Below are positions 57,033-64,000 of a DNA stretch of 64,000 nt, piece by piece. Each line of letters opens with the position of its first letter. Positions within the stretch are counted from its first letter, which is position 1. The DNA lies in assembly GCA_027484605.1 (NCBI GenBank), contig JAIXSR010000034.1:1-64000 (forward strand), read 5' to 3'. A model generated the notes under the pieces. That model made no database searches. It was given only the letters and a program-made list of their open reading frames with translations, and had not been told where the DNA came from. A program made the position numbers and the translations under genes. Source of the DNA: Hyphomicrobiales bacterium. Its GTDB lineage: Bacteria; Pseudomonadota; Alphaproteobacteria; Rhizobiales; Beijerinckiaceae.

Positions 57033-57969
57033 GGCGGGCCTCCCGGCGCATGATCCGGGCAAAGGCGGCCTTGGCGATCCCGACAATGCCGATCGGCATG
57101 AAGATCGTCGCCAGCACGAGGATCAGGCCGTAGAGGATCAGCCGGAAACTGTCCGCGAAGCGCAGCAGTTCCGGCAGGAAGACAACGAGGAAGGCCCCGA
57201 TGGCCGGCCCGGCAATCGTGCCCGATCCACCGAGGATGACCGCGAGAATGGCATCGAGCGACTGGGCGACACCGAAGATCTCGGGGTTGATGAAGCCCTG
57301 GAAATGGGCATAGAGCGCGCCGCCGAGCCCGGCATACATGGCCGAGACCACGAAGGCGAAGAGCTTGTATTTCCAGGCCGCGATGCCGACCGCCGCGACG
57401 AGATCCTCGTTCTGGCGGATGGCGAGCAGGATCTCCCCGACGCGCGAGCGGCTGATCAGCGCGGCGAGCAGCGTCAGCGAGGCCGCCAGCACGAGCGCAA
57501 GATAGTAGAAGGCCTCGCGGCTTCCGCCCCAGGGCTTCGGAATGTTGGAAATCCCGGCCTCGCCCTTGGTCAGCTCGGAATAGTTCACCAGGACAATCAC
57601 GATGATCAGGTTGAAGGCCAGCGTGACAATGGCGAAGTAATGGCCCTTGACGCGGAGGCTCGGATAGCCGGTCGCCAGGGCAAACAGGGCCGTGATCAGC
57701 GGGGCCATGGCGATGGTGGCCCAGAGCGGCCATTGGAAATGAAGCCCGATCAGGGTGGAGCCATAGGCGCCGATCCCCATGAAGCCGGCCTGCACGATCG
57801 AGACATAGCCGGTAAAGCCCTGGATCAGATTCTGCCCCTGCGCGACAACCACCCAGATCAGGGCGAGAATGCTGAGATGGAGATAGTATTTCACCGTCAG
57901 CAGCTGCGGCAGCAGAGCCAGCACCGCCAGGGCAAGCAACCAGGGAAGAAGGGGAAGGAACCTTTTCAT
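57022..57969 (-). CDS. livM: Branched-chain-type ABC transporter permease LivM (system 3)
   Basis: This 315-residue polytopic protein has the LivM hallmark NLIQGFTGYVSIVQAGFMG and coupling segment AIRQNEDLVAAVGIAAW. It overlaps livH by 4 bp upstream and the acyl-CoA dehydrogenase gene by 11 bp downstream. Confidence 0.92.
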   Translation of the reverse strand: MKRFLPLLPWLLALAVLALLPQLLTVKYYLHLSILALIWVVVAQGQNLIQGFTGYVSIVQAGFMGIGAYGSTLIGLHFQWPLWATIAMAPLITALFALATGYPSLRVKGHYFAIVTLAFNLIIVIVLVNYSELTKGEAGISNIPKPWGGSREAFYYLALVLAASLTLLAALISRSRVGEILLAIRQNEDLVAAVGIAAWKYKLFAFVVSAMYAGLGGALYAHFQGFINPEIFGVAQSLDAILAVILGGSGTIAGPAIGAFLVVFLPELLRFADSFRLILYGLILVLATIFMPIGIVGIAKAAFARIMRREARHGG

Positions 57970-58829
57970 GGCGCGCGCCCCAGCAGGCCCTGCGGCCGGA
58001 TCAGGAGGACGAGGATCATCACCACGAAGGCAATGACATCCTTGTAGGCCGAGGAGATGAAGCCCGCGGCGATGGATTCGGTGATCCCGAGCACGGTTCC
58101 GCCGAGGATGGCGCCGGGAAACGAGCCGAGGCCGCCGAGGATCAGCACGGCAAAGCCCTTGACGACCAGCCCTTCGCCGATGCCCGGGGCGATGGCGAAC
58201 AAGGCGCCGACCATGATGCCGGCCGCCACGCCGAGCGCGGTCGACATGCCGAACACGATCAGCGGAATGGTCCGGACATTGACCCCCATCAGGATGGCCG
58301 CGTCGCGGTTCTCGGCAACGGCGCGGATGGCCTGCCCGGTCTTTGTCCGCTCGACGAAGATCATCATCGCGATCACGAGGACGATGGCGGCGACGATCAC
58401 GTAGAGCCGCAATTCCGGAACGGTGATCCCGCCCAGCCGGAAGACGCGGCTCAACCCGGTCGGAATGACGACCTGCTCATGGCCGAACAGCTGGAGATTG
58501 AGGCCCTCGACCATCATGGTGAGGCCGAGGGCAACAATGAAGGCGTTGATGTGGTTGGCATTCCGAACGGGGCGATAGGCGAGCATCTCGACCAGCAGCC
58601 CGAGCAGGATGCCGGAAGCCAGCGCGACCGGGATCGCCGCCAGCACCGGCATACCCTGCGCGGTCACCAGGAAATAGGTGAGATAGCCACCCGACATCGA
58701 GATCGAGCCATGGGCAAAATGGGCAATCCCGAGAATGCCGAAAACGGTGGTCAGGCCGAGGGCGATCAGCACATAGACGCCGCCGATCGCCAGACCGTTG
58801 ATCGTCTGCTGGAGGATTTCGATCAGCAT
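57966..58829 (-). CDS. livH: Branched-chain-type ABC transporter permease LivH (system 3)
   Basis: This 287-residue polytopic protein has the LivH pattern INGLAIGGVYVLIALGLTTV and GIAHFAHGSISMSGGY, and ends LIRPQGLLGRAP. It follows the binding-protein gene by 16 bp. The operon order here (livG, livF, SBP, livH, livM, then enzymes) differs from systems 1 and 2. Confidence 0.92.
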   Translation of the reverse strand: MLIEILQQTINGLAIGGVYVLIALGLTTVFGILGIAHFAHGSISMSGGYLTYFLVTAQGMPVLAAIPVALASGILLGLLVEMLAYRPVRNANHINAFIVALGLTMMVEGLNLQLFGHEQVVIPTGLSRVFRLGGITVPELRLYVIVAAIVLVIAMMIFVERTKTGQAIRAVAENRDAAILMGVNVRTIPLIVFGMSTALGVAAGIMVGALFAIAPGIGEGLVVKGFAVLILGGLGSFPGAILGGTVLGITESIAAGFISSAYKDVIAFVVMILVLLIRPQGLLGRAP

Positions 58830-58845
58830 CGGCCTGCCCGATCCG

Positions 58846-60060
58846 TCAGTTCAGCGTGCTGAGGAACTGCGAATAGGCCTTCGAATCCGACGGAAGATCC
58901 TCGACGAAGACCCATTTGCCCTTCTGCCACTGGAAGGCACCGTTGGAGGTGTAGGCTTGCCCGTTGACGTCGAACATCTTTCCGTCGACCGGCTGATACT
59001 GCATGACCACCTGCGGCGGAACGGCGAGATTGCGCAGCGCCTTGGCGACGGCTTCCGTATTGTCCACCGTGCCGGCGGCCTCGATCGCCGCCTTCAGGGC
59101 ATAGAGCTGGTCATAGGCGTAGGGCGAGCTGGGCGAAGGCGAGGCATTGTACTTCTTGGTGTAGTTCGCATGGTAGGCGATGCCGTTCTTGCTGGCGGAA
59201 AGCAGCGTCAGCTCGGTGGGCCGGAGATCCCAGACACCTTCCATCTGTTCCGAGGTCGTGACGCGCAGGAACTGTTCCTCGCTGCCGCTGGTGAAGCCGT
59301 AGCGCGGAATGTTCATGCCCAGCTCGACTGCCTGGCGATAGACGAAGGCGGCGGGCTCGACATAGCCGACGACGAGGATGGCATCGGGGTTGAGCCCGCG
59401 GATCTTCGTCAGCTGCGGGGTCATGTCGCGATCCTTGAGCGAGAAGACCTCGCGGGCGATGATCTCGCCGCCGGTCTTCTTGATCTCGCGTTCGACGGAA
59501 TCGACATACTGGGCATAGAAGCCGACATCGAGCGCACCGAGCACGGCGATGCGCTTCTGGCCCTTCCGCGCGATGAAGGTACCGGCCGCCTGGCCGGTAT
59601 AATCCGCCGGCGGACGCGTGCGGACGAGATTGGGGATCTTCTTGGTCGTGATCGAGCGTTCGGCGGCATTGCCGACCAGCATCACGGCCTTCTCGTTGCC
59701 GATGAAGGACGCGACCGCGCTGGTCGAGCCCGAGCAGCAGAAGCCGAGGATGTATTTCACGCCGTCCCGGTCGATCAGCTTGCGCACGGCATTCGTGGCT
59801 TCGGTCGGGTTGGCCTTGTCATCATAGGCGATGACATCGATCTTGTAGACATCCGGACCGACCTTGATGCCGCCGGCCGCGTTGATCTCCTCGGCCGCCA
59901 TCTTGACGGCATTGGCCTGCGGCAGGCCGTAGACGGCGCCGCCCCCGGTGAGGGCATCGGCAACCCCGACGGTCAGCTTCTTTTCCGCCGCCAGGGAGGC
60001 CCCGGCGACAAGGGTCATCGCCAGAGCGGCGCAGGCACGCGTAAACTTGTGATTGGGCAT
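58846..60060 (-). CDS. ABC transporter periplasmic substrate-binding protein (system 3)
   Basis: This 404-residue protein has a signal peptide ending near GASLAAEKK and a type I binding-protein fold (LTVGVADALTGGGAVYGLPQ, AAEEINAAGGIKVG). It carries an adjacent Cys pair (ILGFCCSGSTSAVAS) in the ligand-cleft region, where other members have single small residues. It is expected to bind the acid later handled by the ligase and acyl-CoA dehydrogenase. Confidence 0.9.
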   Translation of the reverse strand: MPNHKFTRACAALAMTLVAGASLAAEKKLTVGVADALTGGGAVYGLPQANAVKMAAEEINAAGGIKVGPDVYKIDVIAYDDKANPTEATNAVRKLIDRDGVKYILGFCCSGSTSAVASFIGNEKAVMLVGNAAERSITTKKIPNLVRTRPPADYTGQAAGTFIARKGQKRIAVLGALDVGFYAQYVDSVEREIKKTGGEIIAREVFSLKDRDMTPQLTKIRGLNPDAILVVGYVEPAAFVYRQAVELGMNIPRYGFTSGSEEQFLRVTTSEQMEGVWDLRPTELTLLSASKNGIAYHANYTKKYNASPSPSSPYAYDQLYALKAAIEAAGTVDNTEAVAKALRNLAVPPQVVMQYQPVDGKMFDVNGQAYTSNGAFQWQKGKWVFVEDLPSDSKAYSQFLSTLN

Positions 60061-60087
60061 GGTTTCCTCCGTTTTGTTTCTTGTCGG

Positions 60088-60789
60088 TCAGTGACCGAGA
60101 TAGGCACGCATCACATCCGGGTGGTTCTTGAGGTCTTTGGCGGCGCCTTCCATCACGATCCGCCCGGCTTCGAAAAGGTAGGCCCGGTCCGCAAGGCCCA
60201 GAGCCATCATGGAATTCTGCTCGACCAGCAGGATCGTCATGCCCATCGCCTTGATCCGGGCGAGGGTCTCGAACACGCTGGCGACGATCTTCGGGGCCAG
60301 GCCGAGAGAGGGCTCGTCGAACAGGCATATCCGCGGCCGGGCCATCAGCGCCCGCGCGATCGCGAGCATCTCCTGCTCGCCGCCGGAGAGTTTCCCCGCA
60401 GCCTGGGATTGCCGTTCCCGCAGGATGGGGAACATGTCCATCATGCGCGAGAGATCGGCCTCCTGTTCCGGATCGTTCCGGGTATAGGCCCCCATCCGGA
60501 GGTTCTGGATCACGCTCATCTGCGGGAAGACCTGCCGGCCTTCCGGGCACATGGTGATGCCGGCGCGGACAATCGCATGGCCGCTCGCCCGGGTGATGTC
60601 GCGGCCTTCGAAGGAAATCGCGCCGCCCGATGCCGGCACGAGACCGCAGATCGCCTTGAGCGTCGAGGATTTTCCGGCCCCGTTCGCGCCGATCAGCGCC
60701 ACGCATTCCCCTGCAGCGACATCCAGGCTGACGCCATGCACCACCTCGATACCGCCATAGCTGACCTTGAGATCGCGGACATTCAGCAT
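60088..60789 (-). CDS. livF: Branched-chain-type ABC transporter ATPase LivF (system 3)
   Basis: This 233-residue ABC ATPase has Walker A GANGAGKSS, CPEGRQVFPQMSV, signature LSGGEQEML and Walker B ICLFDEPSLGLAP, ending PDVMRAYLGH. The ATG at 60789 lies 1 bp from the livG stop. Confidence 0.92.
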   Translation of the reverse strand: MLNVRDLKVSYGGIEVVHGVSLDVAAGECVALIGANGAGKSSTLKAICGLVPASGGAISFEGRDITRASGHAIVRAGITMCPEGRQVFPQMSVIQNLRMGAYTRNDPEQEADLSRMMDMFPILRERQSQAAGKLSGGEQEMLAIARALMARPRICLFDEPSLGLAPKIVASVFETLARIKAMGMTILLVEQNSMMALGLADRAYLFEAGRIVMEGAAKDLKNHPDVMRAYLGH

Positions 60790-60790
60790 G

Positions 60791-61558
60791 TCAGGCCGCC
60801 TCGCCGAGATAGGCATCGATGACGGCAGGGTTGGCGCGGATCTCGGCCGGGCTCCCCTCGGCGATCTTCGCCCCGAAATTCAGCACGACGATGCGGTCGC
60901 ACAGGGCCATGATCAGCGCCATGTGATGCTCGATGATCACCACCGCGATGCCCCGCTGGCGGATGCCGCGGATCAGCTCGGCCAGTTCCTGCCGCTCGTG
61001 TTCGACAAGCCCGGCGGCCGGCTCGTCGACGAGCAGGATCCGCGGGCGGGCCGCCAGGGCCGTGGCAATCATCAGGAAGCGCTGCTGGCCGGAAGAAAGG
61101 CTGGCGACCGCGCGTTCCGCGACCTTGTGCAGCGCGCAGAGATGGAGCACGTCATCCACCTGCCGGTTGATATCCGCCTGTTCGCGCCGCCAGGCGCCGA
61201 AGGGCAGGATCGAGGCAAAGGGATTGATCTCGCGGATCGTGTGGCAGCCCATCGCGACATGCTGCCGGACCGTGAATTCCGGAAAGACCCGTGCCGTCTG
61301 GAAGGTGCGGCTGAGGCCCATCGCGACGCGCCGCGCTTCGGGCAGGGCTTCGATGGCCTCGCCGCCCAGCAGGATGGAACCCGCCGTCGGAGGGAACACG
61401 CCAGACAGGACATTGACCGTGGTCGATTTGCCCGATCCGTTCGGCCCGATCAGCCCGAGGATCTCGCCGGCGGAAACCGCGAAGGAAAGGTCCCGGACGG
61501 CCCTGACACCGCCGAAGCTCTTGGAGAGCGTTTCCACGCGAAGGATCGTATCGGCCAT
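60791..61558 (-). CDS. livG: Branched-chain-type ABC transporter ATPase LivG (system 3)
   Basis: This 255-residue ABC ATPase has Walker A GPNGSGKST, RTFQTARVFPEFTV, signature LSSGQQRFL and Walker B ILLVDEPAAGLVE, ending NPAVIDAYLGEAA. It is the first gene of the operon, 137 bp from the divergent LysR gene. Confidence 0.92.
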   Translation of the reverse strand: MADTILRVETLSKSFGGVRAVRDLSFAVSAGEILGLIGPNGSGKSTTVNVLSGVFPPTAGSILLGGEAIEALPEARRVAMGLSRTFQTARVFPEFTVRQHVAMGCHTIREINPFASILPFGAWRREQADINRQVDDVLHLCALHKVAERAVASLSSGQQRFLMIATALAARPRILLVDEPAAGLVEHERQELAELIRGIRQRGIAVVIIEHHMALIMALCDRIVVLNFGAKIAEGSPAEIRANPAVIDAYLGEAA

Positions 61559-61621
61559 GATGCGTTTCCACCCGAGGCGATTTCGGCAGAAGTCTAAGCG
61601 GGGCCGACGCGCGAGGGGTAA

Positions 61622-61635
61622 CGCAAAGATTTGCG
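61622..61635. promoter_or_regulatory. Palindrome CGCAAA-GA-TTTGCG in divergent livG/lysR region
   Basis: A perfect 6-bp-arm inverted repeat lies 64 bp upstream of the livG start and 61 bp upstream of lysR. LysR regulators bind interrupted dyads in such divergent promoters, so this is the best candidate operator for system 3 and its catabolic genes. Confidence 0.5.
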
Positions 61636-61695
61636 CTAGATATTCAATTTTTCGATGATACTCTGGCGCCAGAACAGAAGCCTGCAAGGCCGCCG

Positions 61696-62586
61696 ATGGT
61701 CCGGATCCGGAATATCAATTCGATCTATGTCTTTGACAGCGTTGCACGTTTTGGCAGCGTGACGAAAGCGGCCCATCATTCCGGCAGCACCCAGAGCTCC
61801 GTCAGCTACCATATCAAGAAACTCGAAGCGGATCTCGGCGTCGTTCTTTTCCGGCGCACGGCCCACGGGCTTGAACTGACCGAGGACGGGGCGCAGCTGG
61901 CCAGCCATGTCGATGCCGGACTCCGCCAGATCGGCAAGGGGATCGAAAGGGTCGCGCAGCGCCAGTCGGTCGTGCGGGTTGCCCTTGTGCCGATGTTCGC
62001 CAGCCGGCTGGTCTCGGCCCATATCAGCCGCCTCCAGCAATCCTGCCCGGATGTGGAGGTCGTGCTGCTCAACCACAACAATTCCTTTGTCGATTTCCCG
62101 GACCCGCGCAGCTTCGCCGATTTCGGCATCCAGTGGGGCCGCGGCGGCTGGTCGAAATTCCATGCCGTCCGGCTGTGGGACGAACGGCTGGTGGCCGTCT
62201 GCAGTCCGGATTACAAGGCGCGGCTGGCCATCGCGCAGCCCTCGGATGTCCATCGCTGCACGCTTCTGCATGTCGATGACAAGCGGATGTGGGCGGAATG
62301 GATGGAACGATGCGGAACCAGCCTGCGCGCCGAACAGCCGAGCATGACGCTCGAGGACCGGCATTTCCAGCTGAGCTCGACGATCAACGGCCTCGGGATC
62401 TCGCTCTTCGCCGAATGGCTGGTCCGGGGCGAACTCGCCTCCGGCGCCCTTGTCAATCCATTCGGCCAATCCTACCCGACCAGCTTCAGCTATCACCTTG
62501 TCACGCCGAAGGGCCCGCCCCTCGCCCCGAGCGCGAAGCGGGTGCGCGACTGGTTTCTCAAGCTGGCCGTCGAGACCGGGCGCTAG
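61696..62586 (+). CDS. LysR-family regulator (GcvA-like), divergent from Liv operon 3
   Basis: This 296-residue LTTR has the winged helix IYVFDSVARFGSVTKAAHHS and STQSSVSYHIKKLEADLGVV and a GcvA-type effector domain (FADFGIQWGRGGWSKFHAVR, HRCTLLHVDD). It is divergent from the transporter/catabolic operon and likely activates it in response to the imported acid or its CoA ester. Confidence 0.9.
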   Translation: MVRIRNINSIYVFDSVARFGSVTKAAHHSGSTQSSVSYHIKKLEADLGVVLFRRTAHGLELTEDGAQLASHVDAGLRQIGKGIERVAQRQSVVRVALVPMFASRLVSAHISRLQQSCPDVEVVLLNHNNSFVDFPDPRSFADFGIQWGRGGWSKFHAVRLWDERLVAVCSPDYKARLAIAQPSDVHRCTLLHVDDKRMWAEWMERCGTSLRAEQPSMTLEDRHFQLSSTINGLGISLFAEWLVRGELASGALVNPFGQSYPTSFSYHLVTPKGPPLAPSAKRVRDWFLKLAVETGR

Positions 62587-62662
62587 CCGGTACGGATTTC
62601 GGCGCGAGCGCGTCGTTCCCGCCCCTGAAAGGCCGGCGGCCCGTCCCGGACGGATGGTCCGG

Positions 62663-64000
62663 TCATGCCGCTTTCGGCCCCCGCAGCACGAGATAGATGG
62701 CGGGGATGACCAGCACCGTCAGCAAGGTCGAGGAGGCAAGCCCGAACAGGAGAGAGATCGCCAGCCCCTGGAAGATCGGGTCGGTCAGGATCGTGATCGC
62801 CCCGATCATCGCCGCCAGCGCGGTCAGCAGGATGGGCTTGAAGCGGATCGCTCCGGCTTCGAGCAGCGTTTCGACCAGGGGAACATCCGGCCGTCGGGCA
62901 TGGCGGATGAAATCCACCAGCAGGATCGAGTTCCGCACGATGATCCCGGCCAGGGCGATGAAGCCGATCATGGATGTGGCCGAGAACGGCGCCCCGAAAG
63001 CCCAATGCCCGAAGAGGATGCCGATGAAGGTGAGCGGGATGGGCGTCAGGATCACCAGCGGCACCTTGAACGAGCCGAACTGGGCGACGACGAGGATATA
63101 GATGGCGAGCAGCGCCACGGCGAAAGCCGCACCCATGTCGCGGAACGTGACCCAGGTGACTTCCCATTCGCCTTCCCAGAGCAGGACCGGCCTGGAGAGA
63201 TCATCCGGCTGGCCATGCAGGCGGATGGCGGGCTTCGGCAGGCTGCCCCAATCCGCCCTGTCGATGGCGCGCTGGACGGCGAGCATCCCGTAGAGCGGCG
63301 CCTCGAAGCTGCCGGCCAGTTCGGCCGTCACCATCTCGGCCGGGCGGCCATTGCGCCGGAAGACCGGGAAGGAGGCGGATTCGGTGACAATGCGCGTCAC
63401 ATCGCCCAGTTCGACCGTGGATCGATCCCCCGGCAGCAGGTTGGCCGGGACGGGAATGGCGAGCGCCTGCTCGTCAAGCACCATGCCGGCCTTGCCGAGC
63501 CCGAGCCGGATGGGAATGGGCTGCCGACCCTGGCCGCGATGCGAGTAACCCACGACCTGCCCGCCATAATAGAGGCGGATCGTCTCGTAGATGTCGCGCT
63601 GCTCGACCCTGAAGAACTCGAGCTGGTCCTCGGCGATGGCAAGGCGGCGCTGTTCCGCACGAATGCCGAAACTGTCATCCACATCGACGATGAAGGGCAC
63701 GCTCCGGAAGATCTCGCCGAGCTTCACCGCCACGGCGCGGCGCGTTTCCGGGTCGGGGCCGTAGATCTCGGCGAGCAGGGTTGCGAGAACCGGCGGGCCC
63801 GGCGGCGGTTCGACCACTTTCACGCGGGCGCCATCCGGCAGTCCGGCCTGCATGATCCGCATGCGCAGATCCAGCGCAAGGGCATGGCTGGCGCGGTTCC
63901 GTTCGGATCTGGGCTTCAGGTTGACTTGCAGATCGCCCATCTGCGGCTCGGAACGCAGGTAGGAATGGCGCACGAGCCCGTTGAAGTTGAACGGCGCCGC
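62663..64000 (-). CDS. RND efflux transporter permease, C-terminal part
   Basis: This is the 3' part of an AcrB/HAE-type RND pump; the gene continues beyond the right edge. The visible 446 residues include a periplasmic docking/porter region (VVEPPPGPPVLATLLAEIYG, DIYETIRLYYGGQVVGY) and the second membrane half (FAVALLAIYILVVAQFGSF, SMIGFIALAGIIVRNSILLV, GLASSTLLTVLVIPAIYLV). The DPIFQGLAISLLFGL helix matches the RND family. It exports drugs, solvents or metals using proton flux. Confidence 0.92.
   Translation of the reverse strand, partial: AAPFNFNGLVRHSYLRSEPQMGDLQVNLKPRSERNRASHALALDLRMRIMQAGLPDGARVKVVEPPPGPPVLATLLAEIYGPDPETRRAVAVKLGEIFRSVPFIVDVDDSFGIRAEQRRLAIAEDQLEFFRVEQRDIYETIRLYYGGQVVGYSHRGQGRQPIPIRLGLGKAGMVLDEQALAIPVPANLLPGDRSTVELGDVTRIVTESASFPVFRRNGRPAEMVTAELAGSFEAPLYGMLAVQRAIDRADWGSLPKPAIRLHGQPDDLSRPVLLWEGEWEVTWVTFRDMGAAFAVALLAIYILVVAQFGSFKVPLVILTPIPLTFIGILFGHWAFGAPFSATSMIGFIALAGIIVRNSILLVDFIRHARRPDVPLVETLLEAGAIRFKPILLTALAAMIGAITILTDPIFQGLAISLLFGLASSTLLTVLVIPAIYLVLRGPKAA

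Overview
The window is high-GC DNA from a metabolically versatile bacterium, most likely an alphaproteobacterium (possibly Hyphomicrobiales or Rhodospirillales; the genus cannot be fixed from the sequence). Supporting signs are three Liv-type ABC operons beside catabolic genes, a TRAP transporter, VanAB and LigAB aromatic genes, many GntR/LysR regulators, and tRNA-Tyr next to rlmB. The exception to the uniform GC-rich coding style is an inserted element at 33.6-46.2 kb.

Left part (1-33.6 kb), chromosomal catabolism. A two-subunit sodium/solute symporter (1-387) is divergent from a FadJ-like crotonase/hydroxyacyl-CoA dehydrogenase fusion (883-2988). Liv operon 1 (2994-7664), a photolyase-like flavoprotein, a glutathione transferase and an HxlR regulator follow. 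From 10.3 to 22.6 kb lies an apparent methoxyaromatic block: VanA, a GntR regulator, VanB, a MetE-like zinc methyltransferase, Liv operon 2, a YciI protein, LigB, LigA, an alpha/beta hydrolase and a LysR regulator. VanAB would O-demethylate a methoxybenzoate and LigAB would open the resulting catechol ring by 4,5-cleavage, with the ABC system as a plausible importer. Next is a hexuronate-type module: a GntR regulator divergent from TRAP dctPQM and uxuA. A DUF1624 membrane protein, a CysB-like regulator and a GGDEF-EAL protein overlapping a periplasmic binding protein gene complete this side.

Middle part (33608-46239), an integrative element. It sits at the 3' end of a tRNA-Tyr gene and is bounded by 21-bp exact direct repeats, with paired GGGGTACGCA repeats inside each end. 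It carries a DUF6538-type tyrosine integrase, a decayed IS3-family copy, an AT-rich two-gene ATPase/DUF4435 pair that looks like the PARIS anti-phage system (AriA-AriB), a serine recombinase, a tandem-repeat tract, and a three-gene unit coding for an RNase H-like protein, a zinc-finger protein and a protein with a family-A-polymerase-like palm. It also carries two exported proteins (SH3-like and trypsin-like) and a DUF3578-HNH type IV restriction endonuclease. The RNase H-like/zinc-finger/polymerase-like unit is the least explained part of the window and is the best candidate for an undescribed system.

Right part (46.2-64 kb). tRNA-Tyr, rlmB, a large MHS-type MFS transporter and tRNA-Thr come first. 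Two decayed PLP-desulfhydrase/ACC-deaminase remnants flank an exported deaminase-like gene, followed by chrB-chrA chromate resistance. A fatty/organic acid catabolic operon runs on the minus strand (Liv operon 3, acyl-CoA dehydrogenase, quinone-oxidoreductase-like protein, acyl-CoA ligase) with a divergent LysR regulator. The 3' part of an RND efflux pump gene runs off the right edge.
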